Source: Alicyclobacillus sp. (GTDB taxonomy: Bacteria; Bacillota; Bacilli; Alicyclobacillales; Alicyclobacillaceae). From it: 63,626 bases of DNA. Of the stretch, positions 41,281 to 51,029 are shown piece after piece. The stretch spans positions 1 through 63,626 of the forward strand of contig JAIMAY010000012.1 of NCBI GenBank assembly GCA_023511725.1. Direction: 5' to 3'. Below the pieces are notes generated by a model. That model saw only the letters and a list, made by a program, of their open reading frames with translations. It was not told the DNA's origin and searched no databases. A program made the translations under genes and the position numbers. How positions within the stretch are numbered: the stretch's first letter is position 1; each line of letters starts with the position of its first letter.

Positions 41281-41289
41281 TGCTATAAT
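41281..41289 (+). promoter_or_regulatory. extended -10 promoter of the OLE RNA
   Basis: Perfect TG-C-TATAAT at 41281-41289, placing the RNA start at about 41296. The -35 region (TTCGGA) is weak. Confidence 0.6.
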
Positions 41290-41295
41290 GACGTC

Positions 41296-41905
41296 ACGTA
41301 TCACGGGTGGCGCAGTATTCTAGTCAACCGTCCGTTCCTGAAGGCGGGGCTAAAAATCCGCCAAAGGGCACATCGATGAAGTTCCTGGTGTTGGCTTGAG
41401 GCGCCCAGCCTTGGGTTGATGCTGGGAGTTAAGAAAGTTGGGACGTCCGCAATGGCATGCGGATTCCCCCCAGCTTTCGCGGAGGCCCAAGTGCGTGGTT
41501 CCCTCGCGGAACTACGGCTTGGGGGATGAACCTGCATGCGGAGCCCATCTGTGTGCAGCGTAGCCTGCCTTGAGTGGCACGGAGGGATCATGGGGTTCAG
41601 GTGCCGCACCCTGGCCAAGGTGCGGCAGCCGGTGCCGTGTGAAATCCGTGTTGCAAAAGAGGCTAGGGAACGGGTGCGGTTGTCGCGGAAAACGCCTAGA
41701 CTGTTCGCGGTCAGCGTGGCTCTTTGAGGATTGCAGTGTGGACTCAGTGGTAATCTAGTCTGGCAGACGGCGACGCTGCCAAGGGGTGCTGAAAGGGAAA
41801 CCGCCTTTGCGGCGACGCGGGGTGCGCCCTTGGGAAAACCTACTAGACCTAAGCCACAACGTTTACTCAAAGAGCTGCCACCCGTGTCTGTACTTATCTC
41901 GGGCC
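41296..41905 (+). ncRNA. ole: OLE RNA (ornate, large, extremophilic RNA)
   Basis: About 610 nt without a credible protein frame between ispA and a small polytopic membrane-protein gene followed by dxs, the diagnostic place of OLE RNA. It is rich in local hairpins, for example GCCGCACC/GGTGCGGC (41603-41626) and GTGGTTCC/GGAACTAC with flanking CCCAAG/CTTGGG, and a 3' stem pairing CCAAGGG near 41778 with CCCTTGG near 41828. In Bacillus halodurans OLE RNA forms a membrane-bound particle with OapA linked to stress and Mg2+ tolerance. I identified it by position, size, structure and partner gene; ends are approximate. Confidence 0.85.
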
Positions 41906-41926
41906 GGAGGCCGATACATACATCAT

Positions 41927-42514
41927 ATGAAGAGGAACAGCGTGCGCGGCGCGTTGCCGTTCGTCTTGACCGTGGCCGTGCTGACCCTTCCCATCAGCGG
42001 GATCTTTGATGTTTCGACCATTTTTCTGGACAAAGTGCCCTGGTATGTGGGACTGGCCATCGTGGTGGGCATCGTGTTGATCGGTGCCCTTTTTGACATG
42101 CTCGGCGTGGCTTCTGCTGCAGCCAGAGAAACCCCTTTCCATGCCATGGCATCCAAACGTGTGTTCGGTGCCCGTCGCGCCATCGACATCGTTCGAAACG
42201 CGGAGAAGGTGTCCAGCATCTGCAGCGATGTCATCGGGGATATTGCGGGTGTGCTGAGCGGTGCAGGTTCCCTGGCGGTGTCGGTGCAACTGTCAGACGC
42301 CCTGGGTGCCGAAGGGTGGTACCGTGAACTGAGCGTGATTGGCGTCACGGCGCTGACGACGTCCCTCACGGTGGGTGCCAAGGCGCTGGGCAAGACCATC
42401 GCCATTCATGCCCCAACATCCATCATCTTGTTTGCGGCGCGAATGGTGGATACACTGACTCTAGCCAGATCGCGCGGCAACAGGCCGCGATCGAAACGGA
42501 AAAGAACGAGGTGA
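41927..42514 (+). CDS. oapA: OLE-associated protein OapA
   Basis: 195-residue membrane protein with about four hydrophobic helices (near 10-28, 38-60, 108-125, 140-160). [26 protein letters not shown] and the basic C-terminal tail [14 protein letters not shown] are visible; the tail could contact RNA. Position directly after the OLE RNA and before dxs is that of OapA. ATG at 41927 has GGAGG 16 nt upstream, rather far; GTG at 41942, 6-7 nt after GAGGAA, is an alternative. Overlaps dxs by 4 nt. Confidence 0.85.
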   Translation: MKRNSVRGALPFVLTVAVLTLPISGIFDVSTIFLDKVPWYVGLAIVVGIVLIGALFDMLGVASAAARETPFHAMASKRVFGARRAIDIVRNAEKVSSICSDVIGDIAGVLSGAGSLAVSVQLSDALGAEGWYRELSVIGVTALTTSLTVGAKALGKTIAIHAPTSIILFAARMVDTLTLARSRGNRPRSKRKRTR

Positions 42515-44388
42515 TTGTCACGCTGCTCGATACCGTGCAGGATCCGCAGACCCTCAAAAGGCTGAGCGGATCGGAACTGTTACAGTTGGCACAGGAGATT
42601 CGAGCCTTCTTGATTCGTTCCGTCAGCGAGACCGGGGGCCACTTCGGAGCCAACCTCGGTGTGGTGGAACTGACCATCGCGCTGCACAAGGTCTTCGACA
42701 GTCCCCGCGACAAGATCATTTGGGACGTCGGTCACCAGGCCTATGTCCACAAACTCCTCACGGGCAGGCGTGAGCAGTTCGCAACATTGCGCCAATATAA
42801 AGGGCTTGCAGGTTTCCCCAAGCGTTCGGAGAGTCCGCACGACGCGTTTGGCACGGGTCACGCCAGTACCTCCATTTCCGCCGGCCTCGGGATGGCCATT
42901 GCACGAGACCTGCGCGGTGAAAACTACCGGGTGGTATGCGTGATCGGCGACGGCGCGCTGACTGGCGGCATGGCCATGGAGGCGCTGAATCACGCGGGGC
43001 ACGTCGGTACGGACCTGCTGGTGATCCTGAACGACAACGAGATGTCCATCGCGGAGAATGTGGGCGCGCTATCCACATATCTCACCAAACTCCGGACTGA
43101 TCCGGCCTATTCGCGCCTCAAGGCAGAGATGGAGCAGATGCTGAATCGTCTGCCCGCCATCGGGCCGAAATTGACCCGCTCGTTGGAGAAGGTCAAGGAC
43201 GCCATGCGGAACGCGCTGGTGCCGGGACAGTTGTTTGAAGCGTTCGGCTTCAAGTATTTCGGGCCCGTGGACGGGCACGACCTGCCGACGCTCATCAACG
43301 TCCTGGAGGACGTGCGCAGAACGCGCGGACCGGTGCTTGTGCACGTCGTTACCAAGAAGGGAAAAGGGTACGATCCGGCCGAAAGCGCTCCGGATAAGTT
43401 TCACGCCTGGCCAACCCAGAGTAAACCGGGTGCCCCGCCGTCGTACACCAACGTGTTCGCGGACACGCTGATCCAGTTGGCCGAGCGCGATCCCCGCATC
43501 GTCGCCATCACAGCGGCCATGCCCAGCGGCACCGGGCTTTCGAAATTCGCGAAGCGATTCCCGGATCGGTGTTTTGATGTGGGCATCGCCGAACAGCATG
43601 CAACCACCTTCTCTGCAGGGCTGGCTGCCATGGGCATGCGGCCCGTATTCGCGGTGTATTCCACATTTTTGCAAAGGGCATACGATCAGGTCATCCATGA
43701 CGTTTGCATTCAGAACCTGCCGGTCGTGTTCGCGATTGATCGCGCCGGCCTCGTGGGAGCAGACGGAGAGACGCATCAGGGTGTGTTTGATATCGCCTAC
43801 CTGCGCACGGTCCCCAATATCACCATCATGATGCCCAAGGATGAAAATGAACTGCGGCACATGTTGTACACGGCGCTTCAAATCCCGGGACCTGCGGCCG
43901 TCCGCTATCCGCGGGCGGATGGCCTGGGCGTCGCGCTTGACGACACCCTGGAGGCGCTCCCCATCGGTCGTGCCGAAACGGTCCGGGAAGGCGACGATGT
44001 GGCGTTTATCGCGGCGGGGCCGATGGTTGAGGTGTGTCGCCGGGCGGCGGACATCTTGGCTGAACGGGATGGTCTGCAAGCGACCGTGGTGAACATTCGC
44101 TTCATCAAGCCGTTGGACCAGGAACTGCTGGCATCGCTCGCTCAGCGCATGCCGTTGGTCACTGTCGAAGAAGCTTCGCTGGCGGGCGGTCTGGGGTCCG
44201 CGGTCTTGGAGGTACTGGCCGATCACGGCATCCCGGCCCCGCTGCTGCGCCGGGGCATTCCGGACAAATTTGTCGAGCAGGGATCTCGCGGCGAACTTCT
44301 GAGAGACCTGCGGCTGGACGCCGAATCTTTGGCCGTCGACGCGGCCCAGTTTGTCCGCGCGTGCCGGAACAAGGCTTCCGTACTATGA
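42511..44388 (+). CDS. dxs: 1-deoxy-D-xylulose-5-phosphate synthase
   Basis: 625 residues, thiamine-diphosphate enzyme. [16 protein letters not shown], the ThDP motif [18 protein letters not shown], and transketolase-like PYR domain ([15 protein letters not shown]). First step of the MEP isoprenoid pathway, coupled to ispA upstream. GTG start overlaps the oapA stop. Confidence 0.97.
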   Translation: MIVTLLDTVQDPQTLKRLSGSELLQLAQEIRAFLIRSVSETGGHFGANLGVVELTIALHKVFDSPRDKIIWDVGHQAYVHKLLTGRREQFATLRQYKGLAGFPKRSESPHDAFGTGHASTSISAGLGMAIARDLRGENYRVVCVIGDGALTGGMAMEALNHAGHVGTDLLVILNDNEMSIAENVGALSTYLTKLRTDPAYSRLKAEMEQMLNRLPAIGPKLTRSLEKVKDAMRNALVPGQLFEAFGFKYFGPVDGHDLPTLINVLEDVRRTRGPVLVHVVTKKGKGYDPAESAPDKFHAWPTQSKPGAPPSYTNVFADTLIQLAERDPRIVAITAAMPSGTGLSKFAKRFPDRCFDVGIAEQHATTFSAGLAAMGMRPVFAVYSTFLQRAYDQVIHDVCIQNLPVVFAIDRAGLVGADGETHQGVFDIAYLRTVPNITIMMPKDENELRHMLYTALQIPGPAAVRYPRADGLGVALDDTLEALPIGRAETVREGDDVAFIAAGPMVEVCRRAADILAERDGLQATVVNIRFIKPLDQELLASLAQRMPLVTVEEASLAGGLGSAVLEVLADHGIPAPLLRRGIPDKFVEQGSRGELLRDLRLDAESLAVDAAQFVRACRNKASVL

Positions 44389-44436
44389 ACAGCGCGGCCA
44401 TGGCGAAACGGTTTGGCGAAGGAGCGAAGACAGTCG

Positions 44437-45303
44437 ATGACGAATAGGCGGAAAGTGCGGCTGGATATGCTGTTGGTAGAGAAGGGAGCGTTTCCAAGCC
44501 GCGAAGCCGCCAAACGAGCCATCATGGCGGGTCAGGTACGGGTCAACGGACAACGCGCGGACAAGCCGGGCCAGTTCGTGGATCCCGAGGTACGGATCGA
44601 CGTGAACCGACCGGCTCACGCCTTCGTCAGCCGCGGAGGATTGAAACTGGAGCGCGCGTTGACGGTATTTCCTGTCCATGTGGAAGGCAGGGTCGTGATC
44701 GACGTCGGTGCATCCACGGGCGGTTTTACCGACTGCGCGCTCAGGCATGGCGCGACGCTCGTGTACGCGGTGGATGTCGGGTACGGTCAGCTGGACTGGC
44801 GCCTACGCAATGACCCGCGTGTGCGAGTGATGGAAAGGACGAATTTTCGTTACGTGGACCCCGGTCAGTTCGGCCCTCCGCCGGACCTCGCTGTGATGGA
44901 TGTATCATTCATTTCGATTCGCCTGTTGTGGCCCAAACTCCTCGAGGTTCTCGCAAGGCCGGCTGACGTGGTGAGCTTGGTCAAGCCGCAGTTCGAGGCC
45001 GGCCGAGAAAGCGTCGGGAAAGGCGGGATTGTGCGGGATCCGGTGATCCACCTCCGGGTGTTACGCGAGATCGCGGAGTTCACACGGGTCGCTGGCGCCA
45101 TCCTCGGCGGGGTTGACTTCTCGCCCATCACAGGCGGGGATGGCAACATCGAGTACCTGATGTGGTGGTCGATTCCGGCGGAAGCGGCTGAAAACGCCCC
45201 ACAATTTCCTGATGAGCGCTTGTGTGATATTGTGCGTGCAGCCTGGCTTGAACACACTGGCCAGGACGTCGGTGGCGTACTTCGGCTCGGCGCTCATGGA
45301 TGA
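44437..45303 (+). CDS. tlyA: TlyA family rRNA methyltransferase (YqxC)
   Basis: 288 residues: N-terminal S4 RNA-binding domain (about 5-65, RLDMLLVEKGAFPSREAAK) and an FtsJ-like SAM domain with DVGASTGGFTDCAL. Old annotations call it hemolysin; TlyA proteins 2'-O-methylate rRNA. AAGGAG 12 nt upstream of ATG 44437. Confidence 0.92.
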   Translation: MTNRRKVRLDMLLVEKGAFPSREAAKRAIMAGQVRVNGQRADKPGQFVDPEVRIDVNRPAHAFVSRGGLKLERALTVFPVHVEGRVVIDVGASTGGFTDCALRHGATLVYAVDVGYGQLDWRLRNDPRVRVMERTNFRYVDPGQFGPPPDLAVMDVSFISIRLLWPKLLEVLARPADVVSLVKPQFEAGRESVGKGGIVRDPVIHLRVLREIAEFTRVAGAILGGVDFSPITGGDGNIEYLMWWSIPAEAAENAPQFPDERLCDIVRAAWLEHTGQDVGGVLRLGAHG

Positions 45304-45835
45304 CGGAAGTGGCGACGGGATGACGGCACATGAGGCTTTTGCCATCGTGCTGGCGTTCGCTTGCCTGTGGTTGACCGGACGGTCCATCGTGTCACATGTC
45401 AAGGCGGCACGCCAATCCGCCCCGCTGGAAGGCCGGCGGACACAGGTTCGTGAATGGTTGATGCGTTCCGGCTATGACGTGTTGCCTGCCGTGGAGCCCG
45501 TGGTGTGGCGCGGTTACGTGGATGGTGAAATGGTGGAGCGCACGTCACGGGTAGATTTTATCGCCCGGCGAGCGGGTCATGAGTATGCGGTGGTGGCGGC
45601 GGATGAGGCCACCGTGGCGCAGCCCGCCGAACAGTTGTGCGCAGAGTGGTTCCCGGTGCGCACCGCCCTCGACGTGGCGGGCGTTCTTTTCGTGTGCCCG
45701 GAAGGCGAAACGGTGCGAGTTGTCGAATTTGAAGTGCAGCACCCGACGCGTGTTCGCCGTCGCCGTTGGGGGCGCCGTGCTGGGCTGGTGTTGGCCGGCG
45801 TTCTGATGGCACTGGCGTGGTTTCACGCGGTATGA
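45296..45835 (+). CDS. hypothetical bitopic membrane protein
   Basis: About 179 residues: N-terminal membrane helix (about 12-30), a soluble middle domain and a C-terminal helix (about 160-178). The middle part contains SRVDFIARRAGHEYAVVAADE, which recalls the beta-strand core of restriction-endonuclease-like folds but lacks the E-x-K pair, so no nuclease claim is made. It occupies the place where argR/ahrC lies in Bacillus. ATG at 45296 overlaps the tlyA stop; ATG at 45320 is an alternative. Confidence 0.65.
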   Translation: MDDGSGDGMTAHEAFAIVLAFACLWLTGRSIVSHVKAARQSAPLEGRRTQVREWLMRSGYDVLPAVEPVVWRGYVDGEMVERTSRVDFIARRAGHEYAVVAADEATVAQPAEQLCAEWFPVRTALDVAGVLFVCPEGETVRVVEFEVQHPTRVRRRRWGRRAGLVLAGVLMALAWFHAV

Positions 45836-45856
45836 CGTCCTGGGAGGGGAGAGCGA

Positions 45857-46714
45857 TTGCGACGGGTTGCGCTCGTGGCGAACCAGGATCGGCCGCGCGC
45901 TTGCGAGGTTCTGCCGTTGCTCCAGGGGTTGCTTCAAGAGCATGACTTTTCAACCGTCCTGTACAGGATTGGACGGGGGTTGCCAGACCTGCAGACACAG
46001 ATGGATGGCCTCACCCTCGAAGGTGTAGAACTCGCATTGGTCCTGGGGGGCGACGGAACGCTGCTTGGCGTGGCGCGCGCCTTGGCGCCGTTGGGCATTC
46101 CGCTCTTGGGCATCAATGTTGGACATCTAGGCTTTCTCACGGAAGCGGATCCCGCCGATCTCGAGGAGACGGTCCGGCGCATCGCGGATCGTGAGTATGA
46201 TCTGGAACGTCGACTGATGTTGGAGGCTGTCCTGGAGCGAGATGGCCACGTGTTGGAGCGCTTCGTGGGTCTGAACGACGCCGGCATTGCAAAGGGCTCG
46301 TTCGCGCGGATGGTGCGGATTGAGGCGTACGTGGATGATGTTTTTGTGGATTCGTACAGCGGCGACGGCATTATCGTCTCCACGCCTACGGGCTCGACGG
46401 GCTACTCCCTGTCGTGCGGAGGCCCGATTGTGATTCCAAGGCTCCAGGTACTTTTACTGACACCGATTTGTCCGCACACCCTGTTTTCCAGACCTTGTGT
46501 AATCGACGCCAACCAAGAGATTCAGCTGGTCGTCGACGCGGCGCATGATGACATCGGCCTTACCGTCGACGGACAGGTGGGCATCCGCTTGCAACCGCGA
46601 GACGTGGTTCGAGTTCGGCGAGCATCCAGCGATGCGGTGTTGGTGAAGTGGCGGGATCGAGAATTCTTCACCGTCTTGCGTCACAAGTTGCGTCACAACA
46701 ACGGCCAAGCTTGA
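45857..46714 (+). CDS. nadK: NAD kinase
   Basis: 285 residues. GGDGTLLG motif (about 64-71), GINVGHLGFLTE, and the substrate motif YSGDGIIVSTPTGSTGYSLSCGGPI. Makes NADP. TTG start with GGGAGGGGAGAGCGA upstream. Confidence 0.95.
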   Translation: MRRVALVANQDRPRACEVLPLLQGLLQEHDFSTVLYRIGRGLPDLQTQMDGLTLEGVELALVLGGDGTLLGVARALAPLGIPLLGINVGHLGFLTEADPADLEETVRRIADREYDLERRLMLEAVLERDGHVLERFVGLNDAGIAKGSFARMVRIEAYVDDVFVDSYSGDGIIVSTPTGSTGYSLSCGGPIVIPRLQVLLLTPICPHTLFSRPCVIDANQEIQLVVDAAHDDIGLTVDGQVGIRLQPRDVVRVRRASSDAVLVKWRDREFFTVLRHKLRHNNGQA

Positions 46715-46738
46715 TGTCACATCACGGGGGTCGTGCGC

Positions 46739-48427
46739 ATGTTGGTCGCATTGAACGTGTCGAACCTCGCGCTGGTAGAACACGCCGAAGTTTCTTTTGC
46801 CGACGGACTCACCGTTTGGACCGGGGAGACGGGAGCCGGAAAGTCCGTGCTTCTCGAGGCCATCGGATTGGTCACTGGGAGCCGCGGTGATACGGATCTT
46901 ATCCGCACAGGTGAACCTCAGGCCCGGGTGGAGGCATTGTTCCAGTTACCGGACGGTCACGCGGCTTTGTCTCTCGCAGCACAATGGGGAATCCCGACAG
47001 ACGACGGAGAACTTGTCATCACACGCGAGCTGCATCGATCCGGCCGCGGGATCTGCCGCGTCAATGGACGCACTGTCACCGTTCAGATGCTTCGGGAATT
47101 GGGTGCGCTGTTGATCCAGCAGCAGGCTCAGCACGAAGACGTCGGTCTGACGAGAGCGGAGGAACAACTCCGCCTCCTGGATTTGTATGGGCATCATGGT
47201 CCTCTTGTCGATGAAGTTCGCGCGCTGTACGAGGCGTGGCGAGAGGCGGTACAGGCGTACGACGAGGTGCGGCGCGAGGCGCAGGAACGTGAGCGCAGAA
47301 TGGACATGCTTAATCATCAAATCGAGGAGATTGAGGCAGCTCGCTTGGCACCAGGTGAAGAGGAGGCGCTGCGCGATGTGCGGCAGCGCTTGCTGCATGC
47401 GGAGCGCATCGTGAGCGGCGTCCAGGGTGCGTTGGAGCACCTGCAGGCAAACAGCGGGATTCTCGCGCGGCTGGCCGATGCCATGGAACGGGTCCGCGGT
47501 GCGGCGCGCCACGACGCCTCGCTCACCGAAACCGTGGGACTTCTGGAGACCGCTGAGGTCCATTGTCAGGAGGCCGCACATGTACTGAGCCGGTATTTGG
47601 CGCATTTCGACGCGGAACCCGAGGAGCTGGAACGCGTTGAGCAACGACTGCAGCTCATTCGTACGTTGGAACGGAAATACGGCTCCACGGTGGAGGACGT
47701 ACTGGCTTACCTGGATAGCGCGCGACAAGAGCGGGAACGCTGGTTGCATCACGAAGATTATCTGGCGGATCTCGAACAGCGTGCGTCGTCCCTCCATATG
47801 CAGTTGCTTCAGGTGACAAAGCAGCTGCATGAGGCGAGAATCCAGGCGGCCCGTGCGATGAGTCGCGACGTTACGGAGATCTTGCGCACGCTGCAGATGC
47901 CTCACGCTGTCTTCGATGTCCGTGTTGAACAGCGCACGGAGGCGGGTGCGCCCGTGCCCGGTCCGGCCGGTGCGGATAGCGTCACGTTCGTGTTCAGTGC
48001 AAACGCTGGCGAGCCGGCTCGCCCGTTGGCGAAAATTGCTTCCGGCGGAGAGTTGTCACGGACGCTGCTCGCGATTCGTGCGGTTCTCGCGGAGTCCGAG
48101 CCCGTACCGACGCTGTTGTTCGACGAAATCGATTCAGGCGTCAGCGGTCATGCCGCCACGGCCATCGCGTCCCAATTGAGAGCCCTCGCAGCACACCGTC
48201 AGGTGTTGTGTGTGACGCACTCTCCACAGGTTGCGGCTGCCGCGGATCATCATTACCTGATCGACAAGGTGGAGGAGGCCGGAAGCGCGCGTACGACAGT
48301 TCGTCCGCTCGACATGGATGGACGGATCCAGGAGCTGGCTCGGCTGATTGGAACAGGGGAGAGCAATGCCGCCACGGCCCTCCGTCATGCGCAGGCGCTG
48401 CTGGAAAGTTACCGCGTCAACGCCTGA
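46739..48427 (+). CDS. recN: DNA repair protein RecN
   Basis: 562 residues, SMC-like. Walker A GETGAGKSVLLEA (about 28-40), long coiled coils in the middle, ABC signature ASGGELSRTLLAI and Walker B LFDEIDSGVSG. ATG at 46739 has GGGGGT about 7 nt upstream; GTG at 46733 is less likely. Confidence 0.96.
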   Translation: MLVALNVSNLALVEHAEVSFADGLTVWTGETGAGKSVLLEAIGLVTGSRGDTDLIRTGEPQARVEALFQLPDGHAALSLAAQWGIPTDDGELVITRELHRSGRGICRVNGRTVTVQMLRELGALLIQQQAQHEDVGLTRAEEQLRLLDLYGHHGPLVDEVRALYEAWREAVQAYDEVRREAQERERRMDMLNHQIEEIEAARLAPGEEEALRDVRQRLLHAERIVSGVQGALEHLQANSGILARLADAMERVRGAARHDASLTETVGLLETAEVHCQEAAHVLSRYLAHFDAEPEELERVEQRLQLIRTLERKYGSTVEDVLAYLDSARQERERWLHHEDYLADLEQRASSLHMQLLQVTKQLHEARIQAARAMSRDVTEILRTLQMPHAVFDVRVEQRTEAGAPVPGPAGADSVTFVFSANAGEPARPLAKIASGGELSRTLLAIRAVLAESEPVPTLLFDEIDSGVSGHAATAIASQLRALAAHRQVLCVTHSPQVAAAADHHYLIDKVEEAGSARTTVRPLDMDGRIQELARLIGTGESNAATALRHAQALLESYRVNA

Positions 48428-48534
48428 AAGCGGCCGCCGCAACTGTAACTCCTCAACATGAAACCGTCCCACCCGGGGCACGTTACAACCACGCACGGCA
48501 GGGAGGTGCTACGGGAAAGGGGGCGGATGCCGGA

Positions 48535-49836
48535 ATGCAGGGTCCACGGCGAGGCTTCCTGCGCAAGTTGGCGGCAGTACTTGTGGCGTGCTTGTGTTTC
48601 ACACCACCGGTCCAGCAGGCGCTGAACAGCCGTTCGGAAGTGGATATCCCGCAGGGGGACCGGGTCGTCCTAGCGTTATCCGGTGTGTGGCCTGAACGTC
48701 TGCAAACGGAGACATCGGACGCCCATGTGGTGGTTCCTGCGGCGTCCACCGACGGCATCGGTGGGATTGTCCTAAAGGCGCAACAACCGGGCCAGGCGAT
48801 GGTATCCGCTCGCCTGTTCGGCGTGATTCCGTGGAAGGCTGTTCACGTGAATGTCGTACCCAAGCACGTGGTCACGCTTGGTGGGCAGGCTGTGGGTATC
48901 CGCCTGTGGTCGCGCGGTCCCATCATTGTCGGGTTTCAGAAGCACGGTGGCGGATGGCCTGTGGCCAACCCGTTGCAGATTGGCGATGTGGTGATGGAGG
49001 TCAATCATCAACGCGTGAGAACTGCAGCGGACCTCAAACGCGTGTTGTCGCAAACTGGCGACGGGCCCGTGGAATTGGTCACGTTGCGGCATGGCCAGCG
49101 GTGCAGGCTGCTCGTGCGGCCCGTGAGAGATGCGGAGGGCCATGCGAGACTGGGCGTGTATGTGCGGGATCGGACGACAGGCGTCGGCACGATGACGTTT
49201 TATGACCCTGTTCAGCACACATTTGGCGCGCTCGGACATGTGATCTCGGATGTCGACACGGGTCAGCCGATTGACGGAGAGGGCGATCTCGTACGAGCCA
49301 CCATCTTGGACGTGGTCCGGGGGCAGGCCGGGCGGCCAGGGGAGAAGCGCGGCCGCTTTGTGCGAGGGGATGACGCCATCGGTCACGTGGAGGAAAATAC
49401 ACCGTTTGGTGTGTTCGGAACGTTGTTGCACGTACCGAGCGGTTTTGACGGTCCTAGCGTGACGGTGGCGACGCCGGGTCAGGTCCATGAGGGGCCGGCA
49501 AAATTGTACACTGTGGTGCATGGGGAACGTGTGGAGGCGTTTGATGTCCGGATCGAAAGCGTATCGCATCAGAAAACTCCGAGCACCAAATCCATGGTCA
49601 TTCGCGTGACAGATCCTCGTCTGTTGCGAGAAACGGGCGGCATTGTTCAGGGCATGTCCGGCAGCCCCATCGTGCAGGATGGACGCCTGGTTGGCGCGGT
49701 GACGCACGTGTTTGTCAGTGACCCGACACGCGGTTACGGCATATACGCGCAATGGATGATTCATCAGGTGGAACACCTGGACACCGCGACGTCCGCCGGT
49801 ACGGTCGCAGCCATGGCCAAGGCGACGGATATGTGA
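48535..49836 (+). CDS. spoIVB: SpoIVB peptidase (S55), sigma-K checkpoint signal
   Basis: 433 residues: N-terminal membrane anchor (about 12-28), PDZ domain (about 105-180) and S55 serine protease with H235 (GALGHVISD) and catalytic S377 in GMSGSPI. It is secreted from the forespore and cleaves SpoIVFA to free SpoIVFB, both encoded in this window at 6.4-8.3 kb. AAAGGGGGCGG 9 nt before ATG. Confidence 0.95.
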   Translation: MQGPRRGFLRKLAAVLVACLCFTPPVQQALNSRSEVDIPQGDRVVLALSGVWPERLQTETSDAHVVVPAASTDGIGGIVLKAQQPGQAMVSARLFGVIPWKAVHVNVVPKHVVTLGGQAVGIRLWSRGPIIVGFQKHGGGWPVANPLQIGDVVMEVNHQRVRTAADLKRVLSQTGDGPVELVTLRHGQRCRLLVRPVRDAEGHARLGVYVRDRTTGVGTMTFYDPVQHTFGALGHVISDVDTGQPIDGEGDLVRATILDVVRGQAGRPGEKRGRFVRGDDAIGHVEENTPFGVFGTLLHVPSGFDGPSVTVATPGQVHEGPAKLYTVVHGERVEAFDVRIESVSHQKTPSTKSMVIRVTDPRLLRETGGIVQGMSGSPIVQDGRLVGAVTHVFVSDPTRGYGIYAQWMIHQVEHLDTATSAGTVAAMAKATDM

Positions 49837-49845
49837 AAGTGTTGC

Positions 49846-49868
49846 GGGCGGCTCCTTCGGGGCCGCCC
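49846..49868 (+). terminator. hairpin after spoIVB
   Basis: 7-bp stem GGGCGGC/GCCGCCC with loop TCCTTCGGG, followed by TGTGGTGTGT; T-run weak. Confidence 0.45.
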
Positions 49869-49874
49869 TGTGGT

Positions 49875-49891
49875 GTGTCGATAGCTGTCGA
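49875..49891 (+). promoter_or_regulatory. 0A boxes upstream of spo0A
   Basis: TGTCGAT at 49875-49881 and a perfect TGTCGAA at 49885-49891, separated by 3 nt. Spo0A binds TGTCGAA; autoregulation of spo0A is known in Bacillus. Confidence 0.65.
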
Positions 49892-49932
49892 AAGCGCGGC
49901 AAGAGCATCGAAAACTCTTTCTTACATTTGGC

Positions 49933-49959
49933 AGGACATCGCTCGATATCGTCGAATAT
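49933..49959 (+). promoter_or_regulatory. sigma-H-type promoter of spo0A
   Basis: AGGACAT at 49933-49939 and GAATAT at 49954-49959, 14 nt apart, fit the sigma-H -35 (AGGA--T) and -10 (GAAT) elements, 34 nt before the spo0A start. Confidence 0.6.
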
Positions 49960-49992
49960 GGTTTAGGCGACATCGAGCGGGGGGGTTGTTTC

Positions 49993-50784
49993 GTGCAGCC
50001 GCTGAAAGTTTTGATCGCTGATGATAATCGGGAATTTGCCGATATACTCGCCGATTTTTTGAACGGCCAACCGGACATGGAGGTCTGTGGAACCGCGGGC
50101 AATGGCACCGAGGTCATGGAACTGATTTCGGTGACTCGCCCAGATGTTCTGATTCTCGATATCATTATGCCGGTACTGGACGGGATTGGCGTGTTGGAGC
50201 GCCTCAATGAGATGGGCGAGAGCATGCCGAAGATCATCATGCTGACAGCGTTTGGTCAGGATGAGATCACCAAGCGTGCGGCGGAACTTGGGGTGTCGTA
50301 CTTCATTCTCAAACCGTTTGATATGCCCGTGCTTGCGGACCGAATCCGCCAGGTGGCGATGGCCGCGCCGGCAGCGCCGAATACGCCGGTTGCGCTTCAG
50401 TCCACCGGACAGCGAGCAACCACGCGCCCCGCTTCCATTGACGCTGCCATCACCAAGATCATTCATGAGATTGGTGTTCCTGCTCACATCAAGGGATATC
50501 AGTATTTGCGTGAAGCCATCGCGATTGTCTTTGAGGACGTGGAGATCTTGGGTTCCGTGACGAAGGTCTTGTATCCTCGCATTGCAGAGCGCTATAAAAC
50601 CACACCGTCACGGGTCGAGCGGGCCATCCGACATTCCATTGAGGTGGCTTGGGGCCGGGGTAACATGGAGGCCATCCGCAATGTGTTTGGCTATACGGTG
50701 AGCGCCGCTAAGACGAAGCCCACCAATTCGGAGTTTATTGCGATGGTCGCAGACCACCTTAGACTCCAGTACCGGGTCGGCTGA
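49993..50784 (+). CDS. spo0A: sporulation master regulator Spo0A
   Basis: 263 residues. Receiver domain (1-120) with acidic pair D10/D11, phospho-accepting D56 in LILDIIMP and K107 in ILKPFD; C-terminal effector domain (about 150-263) with the recognition region [20 protein letters not shown] start after GGGGGGGTTGTTTC. Upstream 0A boxes and a sigma-H-like promoter suggest the known feedback loop. Last conserved-chromosome gene of the window. Confidence 0.98.
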   Translation: MQPLKVLIADDNREFADILADFLNGQPDMEVCGTAGNGTEVMELISVTRPDVLILDIIMPVLDGIGVLERLNEMGESMPKIIMLTAFGQDEITKRAAELGVSYFILKPFDMPVLADRIRQVAMAAPAAPNTPVALQSTGQRATTRPASIDAAITKIIHEIGVPAHIKGYQYLREAIAIVFEDVEILGSVTKVLYPRIAERYKTTPSRVERAIRHSIEVAWGRGNMEAIRNVFGYTVSAAKTKPTNSEFIAMVADHLRLQYRVG

Positions 50785-50785
50785 T

Positions 50786-50815
50786 CCCTTATCACATAAG
50801 GGCTCTCGGGTTTTT
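50786..50815 (+). terminator. hairpin after spo0A
   Basis: 7-bp stem CCCTTAT/ATAAGGG with loop CAC right after the stop, then CTCTCGGGTTTTT. The T-run is 8 nt away from the stem, so efficiency is uncertain. Confidence 0.5.
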
Positions 50816-51029
50816 CCTCGGGAAACTTTCACCTCCGTGGGATTGAATATGGCCCTGTCATTCCAATAAACAATTTTTTGACATGGCAACAAACTCACCC
50901 ACATCATAGACTTGGTTGTGAGTGATGTCAATGGCACCAAAAGAGGACGAAGCGGCTGATTGGGGATCGCTGCTTCGTCCTGAATATCACGTAGTATTGG
51001 ATTGGTGTTTCACTTCTGCCGAGGCGGGT

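Noticed and set aside
41301-41870. Open frames within the OLE RNA region, both strands
   Set aside because: No ribosome sites, no protein-like composition; the region is explained by the structured RNA.
43069-44226. 385-codon minus-strand frame opposite dxs
   Set aside because: Antisense shadow; no ribosome site and His/Arg-rich composition.
50878-50907. TTGACA with CATCAT at 18 nt downstream of spo0A
   Set aside because: No plus-strand gene follows, only the opposite-strand integrase; the -10 match is poor.
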